From assembly GCA_014654065.1 (NCBI GenBank), contig JACWDM010000006.1, forward strand, positions 1 through 64,000: a stretch of DNA of 64,000 nt. The letters run 5' to 3'. The notes below the pieces were generated by a model. The model was not told the origin of the DNA. It made no database searches and saw nothing but the letters and a program-made list of their open reading frames with translations. The position numbers and the translations under genes were made by a program. Below, in pieces: positions 33,676 through 42,692 of this stretch (the stretch's first letter is position 1; each line of letters begins with the position of its first letter). This DNA comes from Pelagibacterales bacterium SAG-MED15 (GTDB taxonomy: Bacteria; Pseudomonadota; Alphaproteobacteria; Pelagibacterales; Pelagibacteraceae).

Positions 33676-34368
33676 TTATTTACTTTTTAATAACCTTATT
33701 TCCTTAAGAAATAAAGATAGATTTTCAATTTTATGAGAAATATAATCTTTATCAGAGTCCATCTTTCCGAAATGTTCATCATTAATTAACCAAACAGTTG
33801 TGCACCCACGCTCATGTCCAATACTAAGGTTTTTTGCAATATCTTCGACATAGATCGTTTCTTTAGGGACAATACCAAACTTTTTGACCATTAAGTCAAA
33901 AGTCTTTGCTTCAGGTTTAGGTATATATCCTGCATCTTTAATATCAAAAATTTTATTTCTTCCAAATAAATCATATATTCCAAGATGTGTTAAAATATTT
34001 TTTGCATGCTCAGCACTTCCATTAGTAAAAATATATTTTTCCATATTTAATTGCTCTAGTTCATTTCGCATTATTCTATCTTCTTTCATAAATGTTAAAT
34101 CAATTGCGTGAACATATGATAAAAATTCTTCAGGTGGTATATCATGATGAATCATCAGACCATTAAGACTTGTATTGTATTTATAAAAATAATTTTTTTG
34201 TAGTTCCTTTGCAGCATCAAGACTTATTTTTAATCTTTCAGAAATAAATTTTGTCATTCTTTTTGATACTTGACCAAATACTTTTTCTAGAGGATAGTTA
34301 TTATGTTTACCATAAACACATCCATCTAAATCTAAAAGTAGATATTTCATTTCTTTTAAATTGCTCAT
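33676..34368 (-). CDS. HAD-family pyrimidine 5'-nucleotidase-like phosphatase
   Basis: 230 aa. HAD motifs: LLLDLDGCVYG (nucleophile Asp), IFTNGS (motif II), KPEAKTFDL (motif III Lys region) and YVEDIAKNL (motif IV). The arrangement resembles the SDT1/PHM8-type pyrimidine 5'-nucleotidase family, seen in alphaproteobacteria between argB and dapD. Probably dephosphorylates UMP/CMP or related metabolites; substrate not provable here. Overlaps argB by 4 bases. Confidence 0.85.
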   Translation of the reverse strand: MSNLKEMKYLLLDLDGCVYGKHNNYPLEKVFGQVSKRMTKFISERLKISLDAAKELQKNYFYKYNTSLNGLMIHHDIPPEEFLSYVHAIDLTFMKEDRIMRNELEQLNMEKYIFTNGSAEHAKNILTHLGIYDLFGRNKIFDIKDAGYIPKPEAKTFDLMVKKFGIVPKETIYVEDIAKNLSIGHERGCTTVWLINDEHFGKMDSDKDYISHKIENLSLFLKEIRLLKSK

Positions 34369-35213
34369 TTTCTAATTAATGTTCCTGAACCTTTATCTGA
34401 AAATAGTTCAAATAATATTGAATGCTTTTTTCTACCATCAATAATACCGACTGCGGTAACACCATTATCTACAGCATCTAAGCAAGTATTAATTTTAGGT
34501 ATCATACCCTTGGTAATAGTTTTATTTTTAATCATTTCTGAAATTTCGGAAGATGAGATTTCTTCTATTAGTTTATTTTCTTTATTTAAAACACCTGCTA
34601 CATTAGTCATTAATAGCAATCTTCTAGATTTTAAGGACTTTGCTATTGCACCTGCGGCTGTATCACCGTTAATATTATAAGTTTGATTATTTTCTCCTAA
34701 ACCAAGTGGAGAGATAATAGGGATAGAATTTTTTTCTATTGTATTTTTTATAATATCTATATTAATCTTATTTGGTATTCCAACAAATCCAAGTTCTTCC
34801 GATTCAGGAATTATTTCAATAATATTATTTTCTTTTGTATTTATAGAAGTTGCTTTAGAACCAGCATTTTTTAAAGAATTTACAATATCATTGTTAAAAT
34901 CAATAAGAACAGATTCTACAATATTTATAATTTTTTTATCAGTTACCCTTAAACCTCTTATAAATTTTGTTTCAATATTTGATCTATCTAATTCTCTTTT
35001 TATTCTTGGACCACCTCCATGTACTATTATAATCGAAAGGCCTAATTTATTTAGAATACTTATATCTAAAATGAAATTATTAAATATATCTCTATCTATA
35101 AAAACATTTCCTCCATATTTTATAACAATTAATTCATTTTTATATTTTTGAATATACTTAGAAACCCCTTCTATTGGCGGTCCATTTTTAGGTAATATTT
35201 TTTCGAAATTCAT
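34365..35213 (-). CDS. argB: acetylglutamate kinase
   Basis: 282 aa. Phosphorylates N-acetylglutamate in arginine synthesis. IVIKYGGNVFID, VHGGGPRIKREL, NINGDTAAGAIAKSL and TKGMIPKINTCLDAVDNGV are family motifs. The gene lies 10 bases downstream of yidC. In other alphaproteobacteria I recall the GTPase gene engB/ysxC between yidC and argB; it is not here. Confidence 0.97.
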   Translation of the reverse strand: MNFEKILPKNGPPIEGVSKYIQKYKNELIVIKYGGNVFIDRDIFNNFILDISILNKLGLSIIIVHGGGPRIKRELDRSNIETKFIRGLRVTDKKIINIVESVLIDFNNDIVNSLKNAGSKATSINTKENNIIEIIPESEELGFVGIPNKINIDIIKNTIEKNSIPIISPLGLGENNQTYNINGDTAAGAIAKSLKSRRLLLMTNVAGVLNKENKLIEEISSSEISEMIKNKTITKGMIPKINTCLDAVDNGVTAVGIIDGRKKHSILFELFSDKGSGTLIRK

Positions 35214-35223
35214 TTAGAAAAAC

Positions 35224-36900
35224 TTAAACTGTTTTTACCTTTGTTCTTTTCATTATGACAATTTGTTGTGCCATAGTCAGTACGTTATTTACTGTCCAAT
35301 AAATCACTAAGCCCGATGGGAAAGGTGCCAAAATAATTGTTAAAAATAAAGGAAAGAACATAAATATTTTTTGCTGTATTGGATCAGGAGGTGTTGGATT
35401 TAACTTCTGCTGAAACCACATTGTTAGACCCATTAAACAGGGCCAGATTCCGATTAACAAAAATGATGGTGGATCCCATGGAATTAATCCAAATAAATTA
35501 AATATTGAGGTTGGGTCTCGTTCGGATAAATCTTTAATCCAACCAAAAAATGGCTGGTGCCTCATTTCTAATGTTACAAATAAAACTTTATAAATTGCAA
35601 AGAAGAAGGGTATTTGTATAAAAATTGGTAAACAACCTGAAACTGGATTTACTTTCTCTTTTTTATATAATGCCATCATTGCTTGTTGTAGCTTCATTTT
35701 ATCATCTTTATGAAGCTCTTTTAATCTCGTCATTTCTGGTTGCAGTACTTTCATTTTTGCCATTGATCTGAATGAGTAATTAGCAAGTGGAAAAAAAACA
35801 ATTCTAATACAAGCAGTAATTAAAATTATGGCTATTCCAAAGTTTCCAGTTAATTTAAAGAAATAATCAATTGCGAAGAAAAAATTTTTTGTAAAAAAAT
35901 AAAACCAACCCCAGTCAATTGCTAAGTCAAACTTATTTATTTTTAAATTATCAGCATAACCATCGATGACATCAACTTCCTTTGCAGCAATTATTATATT
36001 TGTTTTACTAGATATAGATGTATTTGATGATACCTCCATTGGTTCAGTTTCTATGAAACTTGCTCGATATTTATTTTTAAAATCAAAATCTGATCTAAAC
36101 TCTTTATTATTTTGAGGTATAAGTGTTGTAATCCAATATTTATCTGTAATTCCTAACCATCCATTATTGGTATTTTTTGTAAATTGTTTTTCCTCTATAT
36201 CATCGTAATCTTTTTCAACTAACTCCTCATCAAAGACACCTATAAGACCTTCATGAAGAATATAAAAATTTGTTATTTCTGGAGCCTTATTTCTTATAAT
36301 TTGACCGTAAGGATAAAAATTAAATATTTTATCTGATCCATTTATAATTTTTTGATCTACAGTAAATAAAAATTTATCATCAATTTTAAAAACTTTTTGA
36401 AATTCTAAGTTTTGTTTATTTTTCCAAACTAATGTTACAGGGTTTCTAGGAGAAAGCTTGCTGTTACCTTTTACACCCCATTGAGTTTTTGAATTTGGAA
36501 GTTCAATATTTTTATTATTTGATACCCAACCAGTCTCAACGTAATAGCCCTTATCCATTTGTCTTGGGTTCAGTAATACAATTTTGTCATTACCATTAAG
36601 AGTTTCCGTATAATTTTTAAAAATTAAGTCATCAATTACACCTCCAATTAAAGATATAGATCCTTTTATATTTTCATTTTCAAAATTAAATCTTTTATTT
36701 TCATTTAAGGCATCTTCTCTTGATAGCTTTGGTAAATTTTCATTTACTTCAAGCAGAGGAGTATCTGAGCTTTGTTCTTTTTTTATATTTTCATTATTTA
36801 TTTTTTTTACCTCCTCAGGGGTTGGAGCAAAAAATAAGCTATATAAAATAATAACAGCTGCACTTAAAGATATTGCAGCAATTACATTTTTAGAGTCCAT
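35224..36900 (-). CDS. yidC: membrane protein insertase YidC
   Basis: 558 aa. Inserts proteins into the inner membrane alone or with SecYEG. N-terminal signal-anchor (residues 6-26), large periplasmic P1 domain (about 60-330), then a C-terminal five-helix insertase core with FFPLANYSFRSMAKMKVLQP, NPVSGCLPIFIQIPFFFAIY and LVIYWTVNNVLTMAQQ. Three bases downstream of yidD in the standard rpmH-rnpA-yidD-yidC order. Confidence 0.97.
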   Translation of the reverse strand: MDSKNVIAAISLSAAVIILYSLFFAPTPEEVKKINNENIKKEQSSDTPLLEVNENLPKLSREDALNENKRFNFENENIKGSISLIGGVIDDLIFKNYTETLNGNDKIVLLNPRQMDKGYYVETGWVSNNKNIELPNSKTQWGVKGNSKLSPRNPVTLVWKNKQNLEFQKVFKIDDKFLFTVDQKIINGSDKIFNFYPYGQIIRNKAPEITNFYILHEGLIGVFDEELVEKDYDDIEEKQFTKNTNNGWLGITDKYWITTLIPQNNKEFRSDFDFKNKYRASFIETEPMEVSSNTSISSKTNIIIAAKEVDVIDGYADNLKINKFDLAIDWGWFYFFTKNFFFAIDYFFKLTGNFGIAIILITACIRIVFFPLANYSFRSMAKMKVLQPEMTRLKELHKDDKMKLQQAMMALYKKEKVNPVSGCLPIFIQIPFFFAIYKVLFVTLEMRHQPFFGWIKDLSERDPTSIFNLFGLIPWDPPSFLLIGIWPCLMGLTMWFQQKLNPTPPDPIQQKIFMFFPLFLTIILAPFPSGLVIYWTVNNVLTMAQQIVIMKRTKVKTV

Positions 36901-36902
36901 AA

Positions 36903-37139
36903 TTATTTAACTTTCTTTTTTTCAATCGGATCGTAGCCTTCTCCTCCACCTAAAAATTTTATTGGGTGACAGGATAATAATCTTTTAGTTCCCATGTATG
37001 AACCCTTGATAAGTCCAAATTCATTTAAACAATCTATAAAATAATCAGAGCATGTTGGAAGATATCTACAATTGTTTCCAATTAAAGGGGAAATAAGATA
37101 TTTATAGATTTTAATAATGTAGATAAGAATATATTTCAT
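36903..37139 (-). CDS. yidD: YidD membrane protein insertion efficiency factor
   Basis: 78 aa. Contains YLPTCSDYFIDCL and GTKRLLSCHP, the three-Cys signature of YidD, with an N-terminal amphipathic/hydrophobic helix (YILIYIIKIYKYLISPLIG). Sits between rnpA (1-base gap) and yidC (3-base gap). Confidence 0.95.
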   Translation of the reverse strand: MKYILIYIIKIYKYLISPLIGNNCRYLPTCSDYFIDCLNEFGLIKGSYMGTKRLLSCHPIKFLGGGEGYDPIEKKKVK

Positions 37140-37140
37140 T

Positions 37141-37485
37141 TTACGTTTTAATTTTTTTTAAATCAGCTGTTAAAATACCTTTAATTTTTTTAAAATCATC
37201 ATCAAAAACATTTTTTTTTGCTAAAAACAAATAACAATAATCAAAACTGACATGTTTTTCCTTTATAATACCATTTATTATATTTTTTAATCTTCTTTTA
37301 ATTTTATTTCTAATTACTGCGTTACCTATCTTTTTTTTTGCTACAAAACTTACATTAAGACATTTATAATTTTTATTTTTTAATTTCTTAAAAAAAATAG
37401 TTGAATATTTGTTTGCAATCTTGTTTCCATTTAAAAGTGAAAGAAACTCCGAGTTCTTTGAAAGACTAACTATCTTTGATTTCAT
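37141..37485 (-). CDS. rnpA: ribonuclease P protein component
   Basis: 114 aa, basic. The RNase P protein signature is AVIRNKIKRRLKNII, preceded by VSFVAKKKIGNA. It helps the RNase P RNA mature tRNA 5' ends. The ATG shares one base with the rpmH stop (TAATG), so translation is coupled. Confidence 0.94.
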   Translation of the reverse strand: MKSKIVSLSKNSEFLSLLNGNKIANKYSTIFFKKLKNKNYKCLNVSFVAKKKIGNAVIRNKIKRRLKNIINGIIKEKHVSFDYCYLFLAKKNVFDDDFKKIKGILTADLKKIKT

Positions 37486-37619
37486 TAGACGGTTAGTTTT
37501 TTTCTCCCTTTTGCTCTTCTTCTAGCTAACAACTTTCTACCTCCCTTAGAATTCATTTTAGATCTAAAGCCATGTCGTCTTTTTCTAACTTTTCTACTTG
37601 GTTGATAGGTTCTTTTCAT
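37485..37619 (-). CDS. rpmH: 50S ribosomal protein L34
   Basis: 44 aa. Reading the minus strand from 37619 gives [20 protein letters not shown], then [18 protein letters not shown], unmistakably L34 at the normal length. The stop overlaps the rnpA ATG by one base. It is the first gene of the rpmH-rnpA-yidD-yidC block. Confidence 0.98.
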   Translation of the reverse strand: MKRTYQPSRKVRKRRHGFRSKMNSKGGRKLLARRRAKGRKKLTV

Positions 37620-37675
37620 AAGGTTTCAATTATGTAGTATTAAATTTTTAGTACTTATAATGTAAATTCTATAAT

Positions 37676-38398
37676 ATGCAAACCATGAAAAATATAAAAA
37701 TATGGTTAGGTTTGGCCTATATAGTATTCCTAGGATTATTTCTTTATTTTTTACTTACAAGGATTGGTCTTGATCAGTTAACATCCTATGATTTTTTGAA
37801 ATCTAATAGTGAGTATTTAATCAATTTTAAAAAAAGCAATATAATTTTTTCATTATTTGTATTTATTTTATTTGGGGTAATTTGGATTTCAGTACTTCAA
37901 GGATTTGGTTCCCCACTCGGATTAATTTGTGGATATATTTTTGGTCCTTATTTAGGAACATTAATTTTTTCTTTTACATTTGCTTTGGGTGCCAGTGTAA
38001 CTTTTGTTGTAGCAAATTTTTTTTTCAAAGACTTTATAAAAGAAAAAATTCAAAATAATTTTAATTATTTAAATAATAAAATTAGAGATAATCAATTTTT
38101 TGCTGTTGCTCTTTTAAGATTTTTAGGAGGGATACCAACTCAAATACAAAATTTAATTCCAGTTTTGTTTGATATAAAATTAAAATTTTATTTTTTAGGG
38201 ACTTTAGTAGGTGTTGTAATTCAAGCATTAATTGTTTGTTCATTAGGTTCTGCTTTAGAAAAAAAAATCTACGAGAGTGATAGCCTACCTTCATTTAAGG
38301 ATATGTTAGTATCACAAGAAATTTATATACCAATATTAGCAATAATATTTTTATTTTTATTCACCCTTATTCTAAGAAAAAAATTTTTTAAGAAATAG
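37676..38398 (+). CDS. VTT/TVP38 (DedA-like) membrane protein
   Basis: 240 aa integral membrane protein. The VTT-domain core is visible: GSPLGLICGYIFGPYLGTL, a re-entrant-type segment, and RFLGGIPTQIQNLIPVLFDI, plus several hydrophobic spans. TVP38/TMEM64 proteins are thought to act in lipid scrambling or membrane homeostasis. The start at 37676 or the Met three codons later (37685) are both possible. It is divergent from rpmH, and its stop abuts the 3' end of the minus-strand tRNA-Thr. Confidence 0.85.
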   Translation: MQTMKNIKIWLGLAYIVFLGLFLYFLLTRIGLDQLTSYDFLKSNSEYLINFKKSNIIFSLFVFILFGVIWISVLQGFGSPLGLICGYIFGPYLGTLIFSFTFALGASVTFVVANFFFKDFIKEKIQNNFNYLNNKIRDNQFFAVALLRFLGGIPTQIQNLIPVLFDIKLKFYFLGTLVGVVIQALIVCSLGSALEKKIYESDSLPSFKDMLVSQEIYIPILAIIFLFLFTLILRKKFFKK

Positions 38399-38474
38399 TG
38401 GTGCCCCTTGCCCGACTTGCACGGACGACTTTTTCCTTACCATGGAAATACTCTACTACCTGAGTTAAAGGGGC
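38399..38474 (-). tRNA. tRNA-Thr (anticodon GGT) with unusual elbow
   Basis: Minus-strand cloverleaf, 76 bases with encoded CCA. Acceptor GCCCCTT pairs AAGGGGC, D stem ACTC/GAGT, anticodon stem TTTCC/GGAAA with loop ATGGTAA (anticodon GGT at 38439-38441), T stem GTCCG/CGGGC. The D loop is AGGTAGTA and the T loop TGCAAGT, so positions 18 and 55 are A and G instead of G and T. The CCA end directly abuts the stop of the convergent VTT gene. Stems are intact, so it is probably functional. Confidence 0.9.
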
Positions 38475-38489
38475 AAAATAGAAACAGCA

Positions 38490-38518
38490 AATCTACTGTA
38501 TAAATTTAATTTTTTCAA
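38490..38518 (-). promoter_or_regulatory. tRNA-Thr promoter candidate
   Basis: On the minus strand TTGAAA (38513-38518), 17-base spacer, TAGATT (38490-38495), placing a start about 10 bases before the mature tRNA 5' end at 38474. Motif match only. Confidence 0.4.
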
Positions 38519-38572
38519 ATTATTGCCTTATTTTTTTTTTAAAATAGTCTATAAATTATTAATAATAATGTT

Positions 38573-38782
38573 ATGGGAATTCACTACGATTATAAATCTA
38601 CACGAGGGGCAAAGGCTATGGAGAAGCAAGCTAAAAGAGAGAAAAAACTTGCTGATAGAAAGGCCAAAAGAGCCGCTAAAGAAGGATTCAAGGAAAATAA
38701 AAGCGAGTCAAGCATGCATGATATTGCAAAACCAATTACCCTTGAAGATTTGACAAACCCTGAAAAGAAAAATGACAAATAA
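38573..38782 (+). CDS. small charged protein, unknown
   Basis: 69 aa. The N-terminus MGIHYDYKSTRG is followed by a Lys/Glu/Ala-rich helix and a tail with DIAKPITLEDLTNPEKK. No known function recognised. The frame is preferred over the overlapping +1 frame from 38523, which begins with a low-complexity Phe/Ile run. It overlaps the next small basic ORF by 11 bases and shares its direction with dcd-murA. No strong Shine-Dalgarno is visible. Confidence 0.6.
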   Translation: MGIHYDYKSTRGAKAMEKQAKREKKLADRKAKRAAKEGFKENKSESSMHDIAKPITLEDLTNPEKKNDK

Positions 38783-38873
38783 AGATAAAGATTTAAAGTT
38801 AGGAATTGCTTTAAAAAAAAATTTAAAAAAAAGAAAAATCTTCCAAAAAAAAAATAAAAAAAAGAATAAATAA
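38772..38873 (+). CDS. very small basic protein upstream of dcd
   Basis: 33 aa: MTNKDKDLKLGIALKKNLKK followed by a Lys/Asn-rich tail. The pattern LGIALKKNLKKRK resembles short alphaproteobacterial proteins I recall near murA (LAALKANLQRRK-type), so it is probably a real conserved micro-ORF. It overlaps the 69-aa gene by 11 bases, and its TAA is immediately followed by the dcd ATG, giving a tight three-gene start to the dcd-murA unit. Confidence 0.5.
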   Translation: MTNKDKDLKLGIALKKNLKKRKIFQKKNKKKNK

Positions 38874-39428
38874 ATGCCAGTCCTTTCAGACAAATGGATA
38901 AAAAGAATGGCAAAAGAACAAGAAATGATATCTCCATTTGAAGAAAAACAGATTAGAGGAAACAGCATTTCTTATGGAGTATCTTCTTATGGTTATGATG
39001 CAAGAGTTGCAGACGAATTTAAAATTTTTACAAATGTAAATACTGAAATTGTAGATCCTAAGAATTTTAAATCTACAAGCTTTGTAAGTAGGAAGGGTTC
39101 AGAATGTATAATACCTCCCAATTCTTTTGTTTTAGCTAGTACTGTCGAATATTTTAAGGTACCAGAAGATGTACTTGTTATATGCTTAGGAAAATCAACT
39201 TATGCAAGATGTGGAATAATTGTAAATGTAACACCATTGGAGCCCGCATGGTGTGGTCATGTTACTTTAGAATTTTCAAATACAACACCTTTACCAGCTA
39301 AAATTTATGCAAACGAGGGAGCCTGCCAATTTATTTTTTTAAAAGGTGATGAGAGACCTAATACTACTTATGCGGATAGAGATGGGAAATACATGGACCA
39401 GCAAGGTGTAACTTTACCTAAAGTTTAA
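38874..39428 (+). CDS. dcd: dCTP deaminase
   Basis: 184 aa. Deaminates dCTP to dUTP for thymidylate synthesis. Motifs [31 protein letters not shown] and [18 protein letters not shown] (catalytic Glu) are clear. Starts directly after the 33-aa ORF; murA follows two bases later. Confidence 0.97.
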   Translation: MPVLSDKWIKRMAKEQEMISPFEEKQIRGNSISYGVSSYGYDARVADEFKIFTNVNTEIVDPKNFKSTSFVSRKGSECIIPPNSFVLASTVEYFKVPEDVLVICLGKSTYARCGIIVNVTPLEPAWCGHVTLEFSNTTPLPAKIYANEGACQFIFLKGDERPNTTYADRDGKYMDQQGVTLPKV

Positions 39429-39430
39429 TA

Positions 39431-40696
39431 ATGGACAAATTTGTAATAAAAGGTCCTTCTAAGGTTAAAGGGACAGTCGATATCTCTGGTAGTAAAAATG
39501 CTTCACTTCCAATATTAGCAGCATCAATTCTTTTTGATGAATCAGTAGAAATAAACAACTTACCAAAAGTAAAAGACATAGATACTATGCTCTTATTAAT
39601 TCAATCATTGGGTTTTAAAATTAAAAAAAATAAAAAAAAAAATTCTGTAAAAATTATTAAAACTAAAAATATTCACACTTTCGCCCCATATTCTTTAGTT
39701 AAAACAATGAGAGCTGGTATACTTGTTCTTGGTCCATTGGTTACAAAATTTAAAAAAGCTAAAACGTCACTTCCTGGAGGGTGCTTGATAGGAGCCAGAC
39801 CAATAAATTATCATTTAAATGCCTTAGAAAAACTTGGAATGGTTTATAAAATTGAGAAAGGATACGTTCATGCTTCATCGCATTCAAATTTAAAAGGTGC
39901 AAAAATAATTTTCCCAAAAATATCTGTAGGTGCAACTGAAAATGCTATTCTTGCATCAGTCCTAGCATCTGGAAAAACTATATTAAAAAATTGTGCAATA
40001 GAACCTGAGATTAAGCATGACTTAACTAATTTTTTAAATAAAGCGGGTGCAAAAGTTACATGGACTGGAAAAAGAACAGTTGAAATAATTGGAGTAAAAT
40101 CATTAAAAAAAATAAGTTACACAGTTATGGGTGATAGGATTGAATGTGGAACATTTTGTGTAGTTGCAACTATTTCACAAGGAAATTTAAAAATTAAAGG
40201 TTTTGATGCAAAATTAATTAAAACGGAGTTAAACCTTTTAAAAAGGGTTGGTGCAAAAATAAAAACTTACAAAAATCTCATTTCAATTATAGGACCAAAA
40301 AAAATTAAAAATATTAAGCTTATTGAAACAAAAGAATACGACGGCTTTCCAACAGATCTTCAAGCACAATTTATGTCTCTTTTATGCAAAGCAAATGGAA
40401 AATCTATAATTTCTGAAAGTATTTTTGAAAATAGATTTATGCATGTTGCAGAGCTTAGACGATTGGGAGCAAAGATTACGATTAAAAATAACAAAGCAAA
40501 TATATTTGGCAATACAAACTTCCAAGGTGCTGAACTTATGTCTAGCGATTTAAGAGCATCAGTGGCTTTAGTTTTAGCGTCAATTGTGGCTAACGGGACC
40601 TCAGTTATTAATAGAATTTATCATTTAGACAGAGGGTACGAAAGTATCGAAAAAAAATTAAGTAAAATTGGAGTAGATATTAAGAGGGTTTCTTAA
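39431..40696 (+). CDS. murA: UDP-N-acetylglucosamine 1-carboxyvinyltransferase
   Basis: 421 aa, first committed step of peptidoglycan synthesis. ISGSKNASLPILAASIL (UDP-GlcNAc-binding), the catalytic Cys in LPGGCLIGARPINYH (fosfomycin target), and DLRASVALVLASIVANG near the C-terminus. Its stop overlaps the next start by one base (TTAATG). Confidence 0.97.
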   Translation: MDKFVIKGPSKVKGTVDISGSKNASLPILAASILFDESVEINNLPKVKDIDTMLLLIQSLGFKIKKNKKKNSVKIIKTKNIHTFAPYSLVKTMRAGILVLGPLVTKFKKAKTSLPGGCLIGARPINYHLNALEKLGMVYKIEKGYVHASSHSNLKGAKIIFPKISVGATENAILASVLASGKTILKNCAIEPEIKHDLTNFLNKAGAKVTWTGKRTVEIIGVKSLKKISYTVMGDRIECGTFCVVATISQGNLKIKGFDAKLIKTELNLLKRVGAKIKTYKNLISIIGPKKIKNIKLIETKEYDGFPTDLQAQFMSLLCKANGKSIISESIFENRFMHVAELRRLGAKITIKNNKANIFGNTNFQGAELMSSDLRASVALVLASIVANGTSVINRIYHLDRGYESIEKKLSKIGVDIKRVS

Positions 40697-41094
40697 TGGG
40701 CAAGGCGTATTTAAAAAAAATTATTGCTAGATCAGCAGAGGACTTGAAAGTTATTTCGGCGTGTTGCTCAGAAGGAAAAGTAAAAATTAATGATATAAAA
40801 TATTTAAAAAAAAACAAAATTTTTCTTATATATATTAATAGAATCGCAAAAGAGATCGAAAATTCATCAAATAAACTTAATAGTATTATACGATTTGAAT
40901 ATATTCAGGCATCAAAGTCAAAAAACATAGACCAAAAAAAACAAAATCAAGATTTAGAGCTAATATCAATTGATATATTTAAAAAAAATAATATTTTTGA
41001 AATAACACTTTTATTTATGAATAATAAAATTATAACTCTTACCGCAGAAATTATAGAAGTAACCTTAGAGGATCAAAATAATATCAATGATTAA
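40696..41094 (+). CDS. DUF2948 family protein
   Basis: 132 aa. ARSAEDLKVISACCSEGKV and the beta-strand-rich remainder fit DUF2948, an alphaproteobacterial family of unknown function found between murA and hisD, exactly as here. Overlaps murA by one base and hisD by 8 bases. No catalytic motif is evident. Confidence 0.8.
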   Translation: MGKAYLKKIIARSAEDLKVISACCSEGKVKINDIKYLKKNKIFLIYINRIAKEIENSSNKLNSIIRFEYIQASKSKNIDQKKQNQDLELISIDIFKKNNIFEITLLFMNNKIITLTAEIIEVTLEDQNNIND

Positions 41095-42361
41095 ATTAAT
41101 AGATTGCAAGGATAAGTCATACCTTAGTAGAGTAAATAAAATTTTAAGTAAAAGAAGAAATGCCAAAAATCAGGATGTAAAAATAGTAAAGAAAATTTTA
41201 AATGATGTAAGGAAAAATGAATTAAAAGCTTTGAAGAAATATGAAATAAGATTCAGTGGCAATAGTGAAATTAGAATCACAAATGAGAAATTAAAAAAAT
41301 CTATTAAGAAACTAAATCCAAAAGTTAAAAAAGCTATAGATTTTGCATATAAAAGAATATCTAATTTTCATTACAGACAAAAAAAAGATCTTAAAAATAT
41401 TTATTATAAAGATAGCTTTAGTAATAAGTTAGAATATAAAAATGTGCCAATAGACTCGGTTGGATTTTATGTTCCTGGAAACTTACCATCAACATTATTA
41501 ATGAATACCATACCTGCAAAAATAGCTCAGGTTAGAAGGTTAGTTTTGGCAACACCGAAAGTAAATGGCAAACTTAACTCAGCAGTACTTTATGCAGCAA
41601 AGAAAGTAGGTATAAAGGAAATTTATTCTATGGGCGGAGCACAAGCCATTGCTAGTTTGGCATATATACAAAAGGTTAACAAAATAGTTGGACCTGGTAA
41701 TAAATTTGTTGCTGAGGCCAAAAAACAATTACCTAATAATTTAGTTGGAACAGAGTCTATGTATTGTGGTGCTTCAGAAATATGTGTTTTGGCTGATAAA
41801 TATACCGATGTAAATCAAATTGCTACTTCTTTAGTATCTCAAGCTGAACATGATTCCGATAGCCAGTGTATACTAGTTACAAAACAAAGAGGTTTAATAA
41901 ACAAAGTAAAAAAAGAAATGAACAAAATTTTAAATACTATTCCTCGGAAAAAAATTGCTATTAGTTCTTTAAAAAAGAATGGTTTAGCAATCAAAGTATA
42001 CTCTGATAAGCAAGTTGTTGATGTAATAAATGAATTAGCTCCTGAACATTTAGAATTAAACGTAAATAATTATAAAAGATATGAAAAAAAAATTATAAAT
42101 GCCGGAAGTATTTGTAATGGTAAGTTTACTCCAATGAGCCTCTCAGATTATACTGTTGGTACAAACCATGTTTTACCGACATCTGGTTCAGCAAAGTTTA
42201 GCTCAGGACTAAGTTTGAGTGAATTTGTTAAAAAAATATCTATTGTTACTCTTAGTAAATTAGGGGTAGAAAAAATTGGAAATCAAGCTATAACTCTTTC
42301 CGAGTTTGAGGAGTTATTTGCTCATACTCAAAGTATAAAATCAAGAATGAGGAGAAATTAG
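41087..42361 (+). CDS. hisD: histidinol dehydrogenase
   Basis: 424 aa, last two steps of histidine synthesis. Motifs [37 protein letters not shown], zinc and catalytic residues in [10 protein letters not shown] and APEHLELN. Overlaps DUF2948 by 8 bases; infA starts 2 bases after its stop. The other his genes in the window (hisZ, hisG) are 3 kb downstream. Confidence 0.97.
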   Translation: MIKLIDCKDKSYLSRVNKILSKRRNAKNQDVKIVKKILNDVRKNELKALKKYEIRFSGNSEIRITNEKLKKSIKKLNPKVKKAIDFAYKRISNFHYRQKKDLKNIYYKDSFSNKLEYKNVPIDSVGFYVPGNLPSTLLMNTIPAKIAQVRRLVLATPKVNGKLNSAVLYAAKKVGIKEIYSMGGAQAIASLAYIQKVNKIVGPGNKFVAEAKKQLPNNLVGTESMYCGASEICVLADKYTDVNQIATSLVSQAEHDSDSQCILVTKQRGLINKVKKEMNKILNTIPRKKIAISSLKKNGLAIKVYSDKQVVDVINELAPEHLELNVNNYKRYEKKIINAGSICNGKFTPMSLSDYTVGTNHVLPTSGSAKFSSGLSLSEFVKKISIVTLSKLGVEKIGNQAITLSEFEELFAHTQSIKSRMRRN

Positions 42362-42363
42362 GT

Positions 42364-42579
42364 TTGTCAAAACAAGATCTATTGCAATTTAATGGTCAAG
42401 TAATTGAGTTGCTTAAGAACGCTATGTTTCGTGTAAAATTAGAAAATGGACACATGGTTACAGCACATACAGCTGGCAAACTAAGAAAAAATCGTATTCG
42501 AGTACTCCAGGGAGACAATGTTACTGTAGAAGTAACTCCTTACGATTTAACTAAAGGAAGAATCATTTTTAGATTTTAA
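42364..42579 (+). CDS. infA: translation initiation factor IF-1
   Basis: 71 aa OB-fold protein. [28 protein letters not shown]-like [20 protein letters not shown] and [13 protein letters not shown] identify IF-1. The start is TTG two bases after hisD, which gives the expected family length. tRNA-Phe begins five bases after the stop. Confidence 0.96.
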   Translation: MSKQDLLQFNGQVIELLKNAMFRVKLENGHMVTAHTAGKLRKNRIRVLQGDNVTVEVTPYDLTKGRIIFRF

Positions 42580-42584
42580 TATTA

Positions 42585-42657
42585 GGGTCTCTGGTGTAGC
42601 TGGTGCGCACGAACGCCTGAAAAGCGTTAGGACCTGGTTCGTTTCCAGGGGGACCCA
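42585..42657 (+). tRNA. tRNA-Phe (anticodon GAA), divergent, no encoded CCA
   Basis: Acceptor GGGTCTC (42585-42591) pairs GGGACCC (42650-42656), D stem GTGT/GCAC, anticodon stem AACGC/GCGTT with loop CTGAAAA (anticodon GAA, 42619-42621), T stem CCTGG/CCAGG. The discriminator is A (42657), followed by CCT rather than CCA, unlike the other tRNAs here. The T loop is TTCGTTT, with T where A58 is expected, and the D loop AGCTGGTGC ends in C instead of A21. In other alphaproteobacteria tRNA-Phe lies downstream of infA, supporting the assignment. Confidence 0.85.
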
Positions 42658-42692
42658 CCTTAAAATCATTAATATTAGTAAGAATAATACCC

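Noticed and set aside
38523-38753. 76-aa frame overlapping the 69-aa small protein
   Set aside because: Starts with a Phe/Ile/Leu homopolymer-driven stretch; the +1 frame has better composition and couples to the next ORF.
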